From assembly GCF_007904105.1 (NCBI RefSeq), contig NZ_CP042325.1:1178001-1242000 (forward strand): a DNA stretch of 64,000 nucleotides, given 5' to 3'. The notes under the pieces were generated by a model that saw only the letters and a program-made list of their open reading frames with translations, was not told where the DNA came from and ran no database searches. This stretch comes from Corynebacterium sp. sy039 (GTDB taxonomy: Bacteria; Actinomycetota; Actinomycetes; Mycobacteriales; Mycobacteriaceae). Shown here one piece after another: positions 28,583 to 39,205 of the stretch. The number at the start of each line of letters is the position of its first letter. The first letter of the stretch is position 1. The translations under genes were made by a program, and so were the position numbers.

Positions 28583-30631
28583 CTATCCGATATGGATCGG
28601 ATCAACTTGGACACGAACAATAGGTTGTGCTTTCTTTGCTGACCGAGCTGCAAGCCCTGCACGCAATAATGCGCCTAATGGTTTTTGTGGATCGCGTATG
28701 GTTCGCAACAAAATGCGCTGTGGCTGCCCATATTCAGCCTCATCATAATCAGCACCAGGTATTTTAACGCCAGGTGGTAAATCAACTGGTCCTAGTATTT
28801 GGACTGTGTCTGGTAGATTCAGACTCTTCACGAACCCATCAATAACATGTACTGGTCCGTCGATAGCTGCCATAGCATAAACCGGTGGGAAACATACTTC
28901 TGCGCGTTGAGCCAACTCTCGATGTGCTATTCCGATCATATCCCATCGAATCAAGGCCTGAACGTGCGCTAATCCCGGATCGGCAACAATAATTACCTCA
29001 CCTCCCTGTGCTGCAGCCATAACCAACGAACTTGCATATGCCCATTTTGCTAACGCATCCTCGGCTGCTCGCAATTGTTGTCTGCCCAATAAAGCCCACG
29101 TGTCAAGCAACAAAGCTAGCCCGTAACGACCAGCATCTACCTCAGGTTCTGCTCCTGGTGTGCTGACAACGATACAAGGTTCAGCTTTGATGGACGCAAC
29201 AATTTTATTCCCTCCCGACGTAATAACCTTTACTTGGGGGAACGCTCGACCAATTTCTTCGGCAGTCCTATTGGTGCCCAACACCACAGCTCTTAAACGT
29301 GCCGAACCGCATTGTGAACAGCGAAAATGATTATCAAAGCGTCCACACCACCGACATTGTGGAACAGATGAACCTTCGATGCTCAAGCCTTTGTGAGGAT
29401 TTGTATTCTCTATGATCCCCAGTGGCCCATTGCAATGTCTGCACCGAGCACCATGTCTGCACGACGCACATGCCAGGGTCGGCACATATCCTTTTCTCGG
29501 GACTTGGATAAGAACAGGTGCACCACGATCTAGAGACTTTTTTATCGCCCCAAAGGCAATCGACGGTATGCGCAGGGATTGAGCGCGAGGATCACGCTCT
29601 AGGGCATAGTCAGAATCAGCGGCTGCATGAATGTGCGGCATAGCTGACCGGATTGTTGTTCTATCGGCAACTAAATCATGCGCCCACCCTGATTCTACAA
29701 GCATCTGCATCTCTGCCGTACGGGTATGGGAGAAAGCCAAAAAAGAACATTGTTGCTGACTAGAACGGGTGCTGAGCACTTCTCTACTATGAACATAAGG
29801 CGCACGTTGATCGACAAGATTGTCATCGCCATCATCTTTGATAGCCACAAGTCGTAAATTATGCAGTGGTGCGAAAGCCGCACTCCGCGTACCGACAACA
29901 ATCCGAGCATGACCATGCACTATATCGAGATAGCGTCGATAACGCGCTTGTGGTCCTAAAGAAGCACTAAGCTCAGTAATGTGCTTTGCCGCAACATACC
30001 GCTTGAGTTGTTCCTTGAGCTTATCAACATCACGTTGATCAGGCAGGACAATCAGCACTCCACCACCATCTTTAGCAACCTTGACTGCCAGTGGTGCAAG
30101 GGTATGCGCCCAATCATCTCCTGGTCTTATTTGCCATGCGGCACGTGCTATTTTTCCTGCTAAAACTGCATCTACAAAAGAAGAACCATAGACATAACTC
30201 ATCCAAGGTGACAGATCAGGCTCGGTCACCTGACCATGATCTTCCCAATCACTACACGTATGATTTTTTTCTGCCTGACCATGACGTGCTGGAATAGCTA
30301 ATCGAATTAAATCTGAAGTAATACCGCCATAACGCACAGTGAGAGCGTCGATAAGCTGCTTAAGTTGTGCAGGATAAACTACCTCTGGCGAAATAACTCG
30401 TTCAATCCAACGCAGTTGCCCCTTATGCTGAGCCTGTCCGTGACGATCCAGCACAATGCCGTCGACTAATCTACCGTGAAACTTTATCCGTACCCGGACT
30501 CCTGCTTGCACCAGTTGATCCTGCTCAGAATCGATATAATACTCGAATGCTCTATCAAGATGAGCGACTCCAAGCAAAGGCAAGATACTCGCTATCGGTG
30601 CGGTCGGCGCAAGCTGTCGGGTGCTAGGCAT
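28583..30631 (-). CDS. priA: PriA-like primosomal protein N', lacking the helicase ATPase motifs
   Basis: PriA restarts stalled replication forks. This 682-residue actinobacterial version keeps the N-terminal DNA-binding domain (LPLLGVAHLDRAFEYYID near 17; VRIKFHGRLVDGIVL near 47) and the eight-Cys zinc domain (about 383-450: CASCRHGARCRHC, CRWCGRFDNHFRCSQCG), but there is no GxGKT Walker A and the DEEH box is replaced by KDDGDDN near residue 266. Loss of the ATPase motifs is typical of actinobacterial PriA-like proteins, which are thought not to unwind DNA. It lies 30 bases after metK. There is no sign of truncation. Confidence 0.9.
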   Translation of the reverse strand: MPSTRQLAPTAPIASILPLLGVAHLDRAFEYYIDSEQDQLVQAGVRVRIKFHGRLVDGIVLDRHGQAQHKGQLRWIERVISPEVVYPAQLKQLIDALTVRYGGITSDLIRLAIPARHGQAEKNHTCSDWEDHGQVTEPDLSPWMSYVYGSSFVDAVLAGKIARAAWQIRPGDDWAHTLAPLAVKVAKDGGGVLIVLPDQRDVDKLKEQLKRYVAAKHITELSASLGPQARYRRYLDIVHGHARIVVGTRSAAFAPLHNLRLVAIKDDGDDNLVDQRAPYVHSREVLSTRSSQQQCSFLAFSHTRTAEMQMLVESGWAHDLVADRTTIRSAMPHIHAAADSDYALERDPRAQSLRIPSIAFGAIKKSLDRGAPVLIQVPRKGYVPTLACASCRHGARCRHCNGPLGIIENTNPHKGLSIEGSSVPQCRWCGRFDNHFRCSQCGSARLRAVVLGTNRTAEEIGRAFPQVKVITSGGNKIVASIKAEPCIVVSTPGAEPEVDAGRYGLALLLDTWALLGRQQLRAAEDALAKWAYASSLVMAAAQGGEVIIVADPGLAHVQALIRWDMIGIAHRELAQRAEVCFPPVYAMAAIDGPVHVIDGFVKSLNLPDTVQILGPVDLPPGVKIPGADYDEAEYGQPQRILLRTIRDPQKPLGALLRAGLAARSAKKAQPIVRVQVDPIHIG

Positions 30632-30661
30632 GGTACGTATTGTACCTATTGTGGAAGCAGA

Positions 30662-31891
30662 TCATAGTCCAAGTTGCTCGCGTAATTGCTCAACGCGATC
30701 AGTTTTTTCCCAAGGAAGATCAAGATCAGTACGACCAAAATGACCATATGCAGCTGTACCTGCATATATCGGACGCAATAGATCAAGATCTCGAATAATG
30801 GCAGCTGGACGTAAATCAAACACTTTTTGCACAGCTTGTTGGATTTGCACATCCGTAAGGTTTTCTTTTGCGCTACCAAATGTTTCGACATACAGACCCA
30901 CTGGTTCAGCACGGCCAATAGCATACGCTACTTGTACTTCTGCCCGGTCAGCAAGACCTGCAGCAACGATATTCTTAGCAACCCAACGCATTGCATAAGC
31001 ACCAGAGCGATCCACTTTACTTGGATCTTTACCGGAGAACGCACCGCCACCGTGTCGTGCCATGCCCCCATACGTATCGACAATAATTTTGCGCCCAGTA
31101 AGTCCTGCATCTCCCATTGGACCACCCAAGACAAAGGAACCAGAAGGGTTAACCAGCAATTGGTAATCCTCACGAAGTAAATGGTGTACTCCTGCTTCTT
31201 GGAAAACCCAATCCACAACGTGTTCACGAATCTGCGCTTCTAACCACTCTTGACTCACCTCTGGATCATGCTGAGTAGAAACCACAACAGTGTCCAGATA
31301 CACAGGTCTGCCAGCTTCATCATAAGCGAGAGTCACCTGTGTTTTTCCGTCTGGGCGCAGGTGGCTGACAATATGTTCTTTACGCACTTGTGTTAATCTG
31401 CGCGCTAACCTGTGCGCAAGTGCAATCGGTAGTGGCATGTACTCTGGTGTTTCATTAGACGCATACCCAAACATGAGTCCTTGATCGCCAGCACCCACCT
31501 GATTATCTGCATCAGCTTTGGCACCAGATCGAATTTCGTGTGATGTATCTACTCCCGAGCCAATTTCCGCTGATTGCTCACCAATTGCTATATTAACGCC
31601 GCAGGTCTGGCCATCAAATCCTACCGCAGAAGACGTAAATCCAATTCCGACGAGGGTATCACGAACCAGCTTAGGGATTTCTACATATCCTGATGTTCTT
31701 ACCTCACCAACAACATGTACTTGTCCAGTGGTCACGAGAGTCTCTACTGCAACTCTTGCCTGCGGATCGACGCTCAACAAAGCATCGAGAATCTTATCTG
31801 AAATAGCATCGCAGATTTTATCTGGGTGCCCTTCAGTTACGGATTCACTGGTGAAGAGGCGGAACTGATGTGCCTGGGAGTTCTGTGTCAC
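30662..31891 (-). CDS. metK: S-adenosylmethionine synthetase
   Basis: Makes S-adenosylmethionine from methionine and ATP. The 409-residue protein carries [20 protein letters not shown] (13-32), the hexapeptide [12 protein letters not shown] near 133, and [19 protein letters not shown] near 280 (P-loop-like phosphate site). The start at 31891 is supported by the [14 protein letters not shown]-terminus. An exact McbR-type operator lies 75-90 bases upstream, which agrees with metK belonging to the McbR regulon in C. glutamicum. It heads the metK-priA-def-fmt-rsmB-rpe-rib run. Confidence 0.97.
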   Translation of the reverse strand: MTQNSQAHQFRLFTSESVTEGHPDKICDAISDKILDALLSVDPQARVAVETLVTTGQVHVVGEVRTSGYVEIPKLVRDTLVGIGFTSSAVGFDGQTCGVNIAIGEQSAEIGSGVDTSHEIRSGAKADADNQVGAGDQGLMFGYASNETPEYMPLPIALAHRLARRLTQVRKEHIVSHLRPDGKTQVTLAYDEAGRPVYLDTVVVSTQHDPEVSQEWLEAQIREHVVDWVFQEAGVHHLLREDYQLLVNPSGSFVLGGPMGDAGLTGRKIIVDTYGGMARHGGGAFSGKDPSKVDRSGAYAMRWVAKNIVAAGLADRAEVQVAYAIGRAEPVGLYVETFGSAKENLTDVQIQQAVQKVFDLRPAAIIRDLDLLRPIYAGTAAYGHFGRTDLDLPWEKTDRVEQLREQLGL

Positions 31892-31965
31892 GTCCTAAAT
31901 CCTTACACAATAAAAAATTACCAAGAGTAAAAATGCGGGTGCTATACAAAGCACTTCCTCAAAAT

Positions 31966-31981
31966 TAGACCAAGCTGTCTA
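31966..31981 (-). promoter_or_regulatory. McbR-type operator upstream of metK
   Basis: TAGAC-CAAGCT-GTCTA matches exactly the TAGAC-N6-GTCTA palindrome described for McbR, the TetR-type repressor of methionine and cysteine genes in C. glutamicum, whose effector is S-adenosylhomocysteine. It is the core of a longer 11-bp inverted repeat (31960-31970 and 31977-31987). It lies in the 102-base coaBC-metK spacer, 75-90 bases before the metK start. The same repeat lies just past the coaBC stop and could also fold as a hairpin, but it is AT-rich and has no U-run after it. Confidence 0.75.
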
Positions 31982-31993
31982 ATTTTGCAAAAA

Positions 31994-33238
31994 TTATCCC
32001 AATGCTTCTTCAATCTTATCGAAAATGCGAGCAGCCACTTCCAACTTAGTGCCTAGTGGAATTTGAGTAACATCTCCTCGTGTCCCCAGCAAAAAACCCT
32101 GATTATCACTGCGACCAAAAACATTTCCTCCAGAAACATCATTAAAAACTATGAAATCGCATCCTTTTTTCATGAGTTTGCGCTTAGCTAAGTCCAAAGC
32201 ACTATGCGTAGCATCACCTGTCTCAGCAGCAAAACCAACAATTACTTGGTCACCCAATTGTTCTTGCGCTTGACGACGCTCAACTAACCCTTTAAGAATA
32301 TCTGGATTTTCCACCAGCTCAATACGGCGCAACGCATCATCAGACATACCTTTTTTAAGCTTCGCCATTGCTGTGCTTTCCGGTCTGAAATCCGATACGG
32401 CAGCAGCCATGATGACAATATCAGCATCATAACTATGTTCATTAATTGCTTTCTCCATTTGCTGCGTTGATTGCACTCTGATCAATTCAGCACCACTGGG
32501 CAATGGCAATTGTTCAGTCATTCCCGCTACTATCTGCACCTGCGCGCCACGTTGTGCAGCGATCTCCGCCAAAGCAAAGCCTTGACGCCCAGAAGAATAA
32601 TTACCGATAAAACGAACTGGATCGATATTTTCCCTAGTACCCCCAGCGGAAATAACTACTTTTTTGCCGTGCAGCGTTGGTTGTAACGTCACGCCATGCA
32701 CGACAGCCTCAGCAAGTTGCACGATTTGCTCCGGCTCAGGCAAACGCCCAGCACCAGAATCTTTACCGGTCAATCTCCCATCAGCTGGCTCTAACACGCT
32801 TATTCCTCGAGAACGTAGCGTAGCCACATTTGCTATCGTCGCAGGATTTTCCCACATTTGCGTATGCATTGCTGGTGCGAAAACCACAGGACACGTTGCC
32901 ATCAGAATCGTAGCGCTCAATAAATCATCCGCTCGACCCGCAGCGACTCGAGCCATAAAGTCAGCTGTCGCTGGAGCAACCACCACTAAATCTGCATCAG
33001 CACCAAGGTGCACATGGCGTACTTGCTCAACAGCGTCAAAGACCTCAGTAGATACCGGATTACCCGACAGCGCCTCAAAAGTAGCTTTACCGACGAACTT
33101 CAATGCGCTTGGAGTTGGAATAACATGGACATCATCACCTTTTTCCTTAAAGGCTCGAATAATATGACATGCCTTATACGCTGCGATTCCACCAGCAACA
33201 CCTACTACTACCGATCGTGTGGATTCCATATCACTCAC
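31994..33238 (-). CDS. coaBC: Bifunctional phosphopantothenoylcysteine decarboxylase / phosphopantothenate-cysteine ligase
   Basis: Two consecutive steps of coenzyme A synthesis. The N-terminal flavoprotein CoaC half (about 1-185) has VVVGVAGGIAAYKACHIIRA near 11 and the active His in VRHVHLGADADLVVVAPATA near 73, plus the PAMH motif near 121. The CoaB half (about 190-410) has ISAGGTRENIDPVRFIGNYS near 197 and the dimerisation/active strip near 289 (AKLKKGM). At 414 residues it is full length. It is separated from rpoZ by a strong terminator, so it probably has its own promoter in the 92-base spacer. Confidence 0.95.
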   Translation of the reverse strand: MSDMESTRSVVVGVAGGIAAYKACHIIRAFKEKGDDVHVIPTPSALKFVGKATFEALSGNPVSTEVFDAVEQVRHVHLGADADLVVVAPATADFMARVAAGRADDLLSATILMATCPVVFAPAMHTQMWENPATIANVATLRSRGISVLEPADGRLTGKDSGAGRLPEPEQIVQLAEAVVHGVTLQPTLHGKKVVISAGGTRENIDPVRFIGNYSSGRQGFALAEIAAQRGAQVQIVAGMTEQLPLPSGAELIRVQSTQQMEKAINEHSYDADIVIMAAAVSDFRPESTAMAKLKKGMSDDALRRIELVENPDILKGLVERRQAQEQLGDQVIVGFAAETGDATHSALDLAKRKLMKKGCDFIVFNDVSGGNVFGRSDNQGFLLGTRGDVTQIPLGTKLEVAARIFDKIEEALG

Positions 33239-33261
33239 TAACTAAAACACATACGCACAAT

Positions 33262-33310
33262 ATAAAAACCACCACAAGTCTAGTGCACATCGCACCAGTT
33301 TGTGGTGGTT
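33262..33310 (-). terminator. Intrinsic terminator after rpoZ
   Basis: On the minus strand AACCACCACAA (33310-33300) pairs perfectly with TTGTGGTGGTT (33277-33267) and is followed by TTTATATTG. It begins about 20 bases after the rpoZ stop and ends the mihF-gmk-rpoZ transcript ahead of coaBC. Confidence 0.87.
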
Positions 33311-33330
33311 AGTAAAAAGACTAAGAAAAA

Positions 33331-33624
33331 TTAGCCTTCTTCATGATCCAGCAAACCAGACTCAATCTCACGTAACGCGATTGATAATGGCTTTTCTTGT
33401 GCTTCTGGAGTAACGAGCGGACCGACAAACTCGAATACACCCTCATCAGCCTGCTGATAATAGCTATTAATCTGGCGAGCACGCTTTGCAGCGAAAATCA
33501 CCAATGCATACTTTGATGACACTCGCTTAAGGAGATCATCAATAGGTGGCGCCGTAATACCAATTGGCTGGTCAAAAACACCCTCATTGCTGTTGGTCAC
33601 GTTAGTCACGTTACTCACAGTCAC
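33331..33624 (-). CDS. rpoZ: DNA-directed RNA polymerase omega subunit
   Basis: Omega promotes assembly of the beta-prime subunit into RNA polymerase. The 97-residue protein has the core motif [20 protein letters not shown] (28-47) and ARQINSYY, with the C-terminal [13 protein letters not shown] region. It follows gmk after 50 bases, a gmk-rpoZ pairing conserved through bacteria, and is followed by a terminator. The first 25 residues are Asn/Thr rich and variable. Confidence 0.94.
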   Translation of the reverse strand: MTVSNVTNVTNSNEGVFDQPIGITAPPIDDLLKRVSSKYALVIFAAKRARQINSYYQQADEGVFEFVGPLVTPEAQEKPLSIALREIESGLLDHEEG

Positions 33625-33674
33625 CTTTTCTACAAAATATCAATTAGTATGAGTATCTCTCCCGCAAAACAACT

Positions 33675-34253
33675 TTAGTTTTGCTCTCCAAGAAGAATAC
33701 TACGAATCTGTGCTACAGCATCATCAACACTGTCGTTGACGATGATATGCTTAAACTCATCTTGGGCAGAAAGCTCTGTCCTTGCTGTTTCTAAGCGACG
33801 CGCAATAACATCCTCAGCTTCAGTACCACGACCGGTTAAGCGTTCCACAAGAACTTCCCACGACGGTGGCGCCAAGAACACAGTTTCCGCTTCTGGTTTC
33901 ATTGCTGCTATATTACGCGCCCCCACTAGATCAACCTCAACAAGAACTGGTCGTCCTTGCTCCAAGGCTTGATCTACTGGATAAGCTGGTGTCCCAGAAC
34001 GTTGTAAACCACCGTGGATGTCTGCCCATTCAAGCATTTCACCGCGATCAATATGTTCTTGGAACTTTTCTGGAGTAACGAAGAAATAATCCTCACCGTC
34101 TATTTCGCCAGGACGAGGCGACCTGGTAGTCATGGAAACACTAAAATAGAGATGAGGAATTTCCTTTCGTAGGCGATGAACCACTGTGGACTTCCCCACC
34201 GCCGAAGGACCAGCTAAAACAACTAACTGCCCGGGTAGGTTATCGCCATTCAC
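33675..34253 (-). CDS. gmk: Guanylate kinase
   Basis: Phosphorylates GMP to GDP with ATP. The 192-residue protein has the P-loop [16 protein letters not shown] (12-27), the GMP-binding [20 protein letters not shown] near 37 with its Arg and Glu, and the lid with [17 protein letters not shown] near 137. It starts three bases after the mihF stop. The gene order mihF-gmk-rpoZ is the standard actinobacterial arrangement. Confidence 0.96.
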   Translation of the reverse strand: MNGDNLPGQLVVLAGPSAVGKSTVVHRLRKEIPHLYFSVSMTTRSPRPGEIDGEDYFFVTPEKFQEHIDRGEMLEWADIHGGLQRSGTPAYPVDQALEQGRPVLVEVDLVGARNIAAMKPEAETVFLAPPSWEVLVERLTGRGTEAEDVIARRLETARTELSAQDEFKHIIVNDSVDDAVAQIRSILLGEQN

Positions 34254-34256
34254 GGA

Positions 34257-34580
34257 TTAGTCCTCAGAAAAACCGAAACGCTCAAGAAGAGCACGACGCT
34301 GACGATCCCCCAAACCACGCAAACGACGAGTCTGAGCGATTTCGAGCTCAACCATGATTTCTTTAGCCTTCACTTTGCCCACCTTTGGCAAAGACTCAAG
34401 AAGAGCAGACACTTTGGTCTTACCGATAATTTCATCGGTAGATGCCTTATCAAGTACCTCTTTGAGAGTAACGTCACCACGCTTAAGCTGTTCTTTTAGC
34501 TCTGCACGTGCCTTACGAGCCTCAGCTGCTTTCGCCAAAGCCTCTTTACGCTGCGCGTCTGTTAACTGGGGAAGGGCCAT
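34257..34580 (-). CDS. mihF: Actinobacterial integration host factor (mIHF)
   Basis: Small nucleoid-associated protein of actinobacteria, unrelated in fold to E. coli IHF, with a helix-two-turn-helix that binds DNA. The 107-residue form begins MALPQLTDAQRKEALAKA; the ATG at 34580 follows GGAGGAACTC, so the longer ATG at 34601 is rejected. LKRGDVTLKEVLDKA lies mid-protein and the hallmark SLPKVGKVKAKEIMVELEIA with RRLRGLGDRQRRALLERFG closes it. It is transcribed ahead of gmk. The 285-base upstream region presumably carries its promoter and also an AGTGCT/AGCACT inverted repeat near 34749-34771. Confidence 0.95.
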   Translation of the reverse strand: MALPQLTDAQRKEALAKAAEARKARAELKEQLKRGDVTLKEVLDKASTDEIIGKTKVSALLESLPKVGKVKAKEIMVELEIAQTRRLRGLGDRQRRALLERFGFSED

Positions 34581-34806
34581 GAGTTCCTCCGATTCACACA
34601 ATTTTTCATTTACAAGTTAAACGACGACGTAAAAACGTCATCAACCAACAATACATAGACTTACACCTAAGTGAAAACATAACACTCCATAGAGATTCAT
34701 ATGAAAAGAATCAATTTTTGAGTATTACTAGCCACCTAATATATTGTCAGTGCTCACAATAGTGTAGCACTATTTTATAAAAGTCTAGGTAACAGACCAT
34801 TTTAAT

Positions 34807-34853
34807 CACAAAACACCAGGTCAATAGCTATGGAAAAAATGAAAGTGACCTGG
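34807..34853 (-). terminator. Probable terminator after pyrF
   Basis: On the minus strand CCAGGTCA (34853-34846) pairs with TGACCTGG (34823-34816) across a 22-base loop, followed by TGTTTTGTG. The 8-bp stem starts 13 bases after the pyrF stop. The long loop and broken U-run make it moderate in strength. Confidence 0.6.
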
Positions 34854-34865
34854 CATTTTAATATC

Positions 34866-35705
34866 TCACTGCTCCAAGTCAGCAACTAATTGTTTTATTG
34901 CAGCACGCATAGCTGTTACATCAGGTCCCGCAGCTAAAATAGATCGAGATGCGTTAGGGAAAGCTAATTCTGATACCCCTTTGGTCAAACATTCAACATC
35001 TCTCGCCGTTGCACCTTGAGCACCAACACCAGGCAGCAAAATGGGACCATGCAGTTTTTCTAATGCTGGCGCTTGGGAGTGGGATAATGTTGCTCCCACT
35101 ACAACTCCCACATTTCCATAGTGCCCACTGGCTTTCTCCACCTCATTGGTAGCAGCAACTTCATCCACAATATGCTGCGAAACTGTTTTTCCTTGCACAT
35201 CACTATGGCTTTGGAGTTCCCGAGCTTCAGGATTAGAAGTAGCAGCCAAAACGAAAACACCTTTATTGTGCTCCCTAGCTAGATCAAGAACAGGTTTTAG
35301 AGAACCGTATCCCAAAAAAGGCGATACAGTTACACCATCACAACATAGTGGCGAGTCTTCCGATAGCCACGCATGAGCGTATCCTGCCATTGTCGAACCA
35401 ATGTCCCCGCGTTTGGCGTCGGCAAGCACTAAAGTACCTGATTCCCGCAGCTGGGCAATGGTGTGCTCTAAAACAGCAAATCCAGCAGAACCATACGCCT
35501 CATAAAAAGCTACTTGCGGTTTCACCAATGCAACTGTGTCAGAAAAAGCCGCAACACATATCTCACTGAACTTTCGCAAGCCTGATAGATCCGTCGACAA
35601 GCCCCACTGCCCTAGTAGCTCTTGGTGTGGATCAATTCCTACGCATAATTTTCCATATCTTCTGCCAGCAGCAACAAGCCTATCGCCAAAAGTTTCTTTT
35701 TCCAT
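34866..35705 (-). CDS. pyrF: Orotidine 5'-phosphate decarboxylase (PyrF type 2)
   Basis: Decarboxylates OMP to UMP, the last step of de novo pyrimidine synthesis. The 279-residue protein is the longer actinobacterial/archaeal-like type 2 subfamily. LCVGIDPHQELL near 20, VALVKPQVAFYEAYGSAGF near 58 and the catalytic LVLADAKRGDIGSTMAGYA near 91 (Asp-Lys-x-x-Asp) are present. It closes the pyr operon, 108 bases after carB; a hairpin lies in that spacer. Confidence 0.95.
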   Translation of the reverse strand: MEKETFGDRLVAAGRRYGKLCVGIDPHQELLGQWGLSTDLSGLRKFSEICVAAFSDTVALVKPQVAFYEAYGSAGFAVLEHTIAQLRESGTLVLADAKRGDIGSTMAGYAHAWLSEDSPLCCDGVTVSPFLGYGSLKPVLDLAREHNKGVFVLAATSNPEARELQSHSDVQGKTVSQHIVDEVAATNEVEKASGHYGNVGVVVGATLSHSQAPALEKLHGPILLPGVGAQGATARDVECLTKGVSELAFPNASRSILAAGPDVTAMRAAIKQLVADLEQ

Positions 35706-35755
35706 ACCTGACCGCCTTACCCCTATATCTCCATTGCTGTTCTATCCAAACAGAC

Positions 35756-35792
35756 AAGCCGCAACCCTTAATTATTAAGATGATTGCGGCTT
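35756..35792 (-). terminator. Stem-loop in the carB-pyrF spacer
   Basis: A 9-bp perfect stem AAGCCGCAA/TTGCGGCTT (minus strand 35792-35784 and 35764-35756) with a 19-base loop, followed by GTCTGTTTGG. It begins 21 bases after the carB stop. It may attenuate transcription into pyrF or mark a processing site; the U-run is poor. Confidence 0.5.
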
Positions 35793-35813
35793 CCAACATA
35801 TAACCCCTACACG

Positions 35814-38800
35814 CTATGCAGAATGTGGAGCGTCATTATGCGCATGATCAAGCTCTTGCAAGGCACGCACATGGAATCCACCATTGCGGATCGCCTCAAT
35901 GCCCTGCACTGCTGCTGTCACGCCTTGAACCGTGGTAACAAGCGCTACATCAACATTGACCGCTGCCGCACGAATACCATAACCATCATTGCGAGCACCC
36001 GAAGAACCAGCCGGAGTGTTAAGAATCAAATCCACTTTTCCAGCATTAATCAAATCAATAATGGACTGGTGTTCTTGTTCAGCCGCATCACCTTTGGCTG
36101 CTACTTCAGATTGCTTTAATACTGTTTCACATTCAATGCCATTGCGACGCAGCATCGCTGCCGTACCGCTAGTAGCAAGGAGCTTAAAGCCCAATGAAGC
36201 TAAGCGCTGAATAGGGAAAATAAGTGTGCGTTTATCCCTGTTAGCAACAGAAACAAAGACAGTACCTTGCGTCGGTAATGCACCAAAGGATGCTAATTCT
36301 GCTTTAGCATATGCTGCACCAAAATTATCAGCTAGTCCCATGACCTCGCCAGTAGATTTCATTTCTGGACCTAGCAAAGTGTCCATCATCGAGCCATCAG
36401 GATACCTGAAGCGTGTAAAAGGCATCACTGCCTCTTTCACTGCAATAGGGGATTCTAGTGGTAAAGAACCACCATCATAGCTCGTAGGCAACAACCCCTC
36501 TTCTTTGAGTTGTGCAATGGAACTGCCGGTCATAATACGTGATGCAGCTTTAGCTAGATGAACCCCCGTAGCTTTAGAAACAAACGGTACAGTACGTGAA
36601 GCACGTGGATTCGCTTCAATAACATAAAGCACATCGTCTTTGAGAGCATACTGCACATTGATCAGACCTTTTACCCCAATACCATGAGCTAATGCTTCGG
36701 TAGATCGACGCACTTTTTCAATATCTTCCACGCCCAATGTCATCGGTGGCAAAGCACAAGCAGAGTCACCGGAGTGAATACCCGCTTCCTCAATATGTTC
36801 CATCACGCCAGCAAGATAAACATCAGTGCCGTCGCATAGCGCATCGACGTCAATCTCAATAGCAGAATCAAGGAATCTATCTACAAGTACCGGATGATCA
36901 GAAGTAATCTCTGTAGCACGCTCAATATAATCCTGCAGAGATTGCTCATCATAAACGATTTCCATACCACGTCCGCCTAGCACATAGGAAGGGCGAACAA
37001 GCACCGGATAACCAATGCGTTGCGCTACCTCTTTGGCTTCATCAAAGGTAGTTGCCGTACCAAAATCAGGAGCAGGAAGATGAGCCTTACGCAGTACCTC
37101 ACCGAACTCACCACGATCTTCTGCCAAATCGATAGCTTCTGGTGACGTTCCAATAACTGGAACCCCTGCTGCTTTCAGACGTGCTGCAAGACGTAGTGGT
37201 GTCTGGCCACCGAGCTGAACAATAACACCTGCCACCGTGCCAGAAATAGATTCTGCCCGATAGACTTCCATGACGTCCTCGAAAGTGAGTGGCTCAAAAT
37301 AGAGACGATCAGCTGTGTCATAGTCAGTAGATACAGTCTCTGGGTTGCAGTTGACCATCACAGTTTCATAGCCAACACGAGATAATTCTAAGGCTGCATG
37401 AACACACGAGTAATCAAACTCGATACCTTGACCAATACGGTTAGGACCCGAGCCAAGAATAATGATTTTCTCTTTTTCTTTTTGCTCACGCACCTCAGAT
37501 TCCGCAGCAGGATCCAGTTCGTAACTGCTGTAGTGATATGGCGTAGTTGCCTCGAATTCCGCGGCACACGTATCCACCGTCTTAAAGACAGGATGGATAT
37601 CCCACTCCCACCTCAATTGACGTACAGCTTCTTCATCACCTAATTCTGGACGCAGAATCGAAATTTGATGATCAGATAAACCAAAAAACTTTGCGCGACG
37701 CATGATGTCTGCATCAATTTTTTCTGCGCTAATAAGCTCTTCCCTAAATCTAACAAGGGTATGTAGCTCTTCCAAGAACCAAGGGTCAATTCCTGATGCT
37801 TGGTGTACTTGATCAACACTAGCACCCAACCGTAATGCTAATTCAGCATCATACATTCGCCCTTCAGTAGGACGCTTGAGATCTTCCAGCACTGCTTGGA
37901 CATCATGAGCACGATCGCCTGCAAAATCCTCATCAGCTACGGTCCAAAAACCATTCTGTTTATTCTCTAGGGAACGCATAACTTTAGAAAGCGCACTCAC
38001 ATAGTTACGTCCCAGACTCATTGCCTCACCAACCGACTTCATAGTGGTAGTGAGGGTGTCATCCGCGCCAACAAATTTCTCAAAGGCAAAACGTGGCGCC
38101 TTAACGACGACATAATCAAGAGTCGGCTCAAACGCCGCAGGCGTTGTACCAGTAATGTCATTAGTAATCTCATCGAGAGTGTACCCAATGGCAAGTTTTG
38201 CCGCGATTTTCGCAATAGGGAAACCAGTTGCTTTCGACGCCAGCGCAGACGAACGAGATACTCGAGGATTCATTTCGATGGTAATCAGACGACCATCATG
38301 TGGATTAAGTGCAAATTGGATATTGCATCCGCCCGTATCTACACCCACTTCTCGGATAATCGCTATACTTTGATCGCGCATCTTTTGGTATTCACGATCG
38401 GTTAGGGTCATTGCAGGTGCCACGGTAACAGAATCACCTGTATGGACACCGAGCGCGTCGACGTTTTCGATAGAGCAAATAACTACAACATTATCTGCGC
38501 CATCACGCATAAGCTCTAGTTCATATTCTTTCCAGCCAAGAATCGACTCCTCAATGAGCACATTCGCCTCAGGTGATGCGGCTAATCCGCCACCAGCAAT
38601 ACGTTCTAGATCAGCATCAGTAAAGGCAAGCCCCGAACCAAGACCACCCATAGTAAATGAAGGACGAACTACAACAGGTAAGCCAAGTTCTGCAACAGCT
38701 TCTCGCACTTCTTCCATGCTATGACAGACTCGTGAACGCGCAGATTCACCGCCAATTTTGGCGACGATGTCCTTAAACTTTTGGCGATCTTCACCTCGTT

Positions 38801-39185
38801 CAATTGCGTCAATGTCCGCACCAATGAGTTCAACGCCATACTTTTTTAAGCTGCCTCGACGATCCAATGCGATAGCAGCGTTGAGTGCTGTTTGCCCACC
38901 CAACGTAGCAAGAACAGCATCAATGGGATGTCCTTGTTCTTGCTCTTTCTCAAAGATCTTTTCAATATATTCTGGTTGAATTGGCTCAACATAAGTATGA
39001 TCAGCAAACTCGGGATCAGTCATAATCGTTGCTGGATTAGAATTAATCAGTGTGACCCTTAATCCTTCTTCTTTAAGCACACGACACGCCTGAGTTCCCG
39101 AATAATCAAACTCACAGGCTTGACCAATAACAATAGGTCCTGATCCAATAACCAGGACGTGGTTAATATCATTGCGCTTTGGCAT
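35814..39185 (-). CDS. carB: Carbamoyl-phosphate synthase large subunit
   Basis: Makes carbamoyl phosphate from glutamine-derived ammonia, bicarbonate and two ATP, for pyrimidines and arginine. The 1123-residue protein shows the two homologous halves: each has a phosphate-binding start ([20 protein letters not shown] near 10; [20 protein letters not shown] near 569), an ATP-grasp domain ([36 protein letters not shown]) and the C-terminal allosteric MGS-like domain after about 945 ([20 protein letters not shown]). It follows carA after 20 bases. It is slightly longer at the C-terminus than most homologues; no break is seen. Confidence 0.97.
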   Translation of the reverse strand: MPKRNDINHVLVIGSGPIVIGQACEFDYSGTQACRVLKEEGLRVTLINSNPATIMTDPEFADHTYVEPIQPEYIEKIFEKEQEQGHPIDAVLATLGGQTALNAAIALDRRGSLKKYGVELIGADIDAIERGEDRQKFKDIVAKIGGESARSRVCHSMEEVREAVAELGLPVVVRPSFTMGGLGSGLAFTDADLERIAGGGLAASPEANVLIEESILGWKEYELELMRDGADNVVVICSIENVDALGVHTGDSVTVAPAMTLTDREYQKMRDQSIAIIREVGVDTGGCNIQFALNPHDGRLITIEMNPRVSRSSALASKATGFPIAKIAAKLAIGYTLDEITNDITGTTPAAFEPTLDYVVVKAPRFAFEKFVGADDTLTTTMKSVGEAMSLGRNYVSALSKVMRSLENKQNGFWTVADEDFAGDRAHDVQAVLEDLKRPTEGRMYDAELALRLGASVDQVHQASGIDPWFLEELHTLVRFREELISAEKIDADIMRRAKFFGLSDHQISILRPELGDEEAVRQLRWEWDIHPVFKTVDTCAAEFEATTPYHYSSYELDPAAESEVREQKEKEKIIILGSGPNRIGQGIEFDYSCVHAALELSRVGYETVMVNCNPETVSTDYDTADRLYFEPLTFEDVMEVYRAESISGTVAGVIVQLGGQTPLRLAARLKAAGVPVIGTSPEAIDLAEDRGEFGEVLRKAHLPAPDFGTATTFDEAKEVAQRIGYPVLVRPSYVLGGRGMEIVYDEQSLQDYIERATEITSDHPVLVDRFLDSAIEIDVDALCDGTDVYLAGVMEHIEEAGIHSGDSACALPPMTLGVEDIEKVRRSTEALAHGIGVKGLINVQYALKDDVLYVIEANPRASRTVPFVSKATGVHLAKAASRIMTGSSIAQLKEEGLLPTSYDGGSLPLESPIAVKEAVMPFTRFRYPDGSMMDTLLGPEMKSTGEVMGLADNFGAAYAKAELASFGALPTQGTVFVSVANRDKRTLIFPIQRLASLGFKLLATSGTAAMLRRNGIECETVLKQSEVAAKGDAAEQEHQSIIDLINAGKVDLILNTPAGSSGARNDGYGIRAAAVNVDVALVTTVQGVTAAVQGIEAIRNGGFHVRALQELDHAHNDAPHSA

Positions 39186-39205
39186 TTTCTTTCCTCCTGG
39201 TTGGT

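Noticed and set aside
34749-34771. AGTGCT/AGCACT inverted repeat upstream of mihF as a terminator or operator
   Set aside because: Only six pairs with an 11-base AT-rich loop; it could occur by chance, so it is mentioned but not claimed.
36226-39000. Several plus-strand ORFs antisense to carB
   Set aside because: All mirror carB codons; none has a promoter, ribosome site or recognisable protein.
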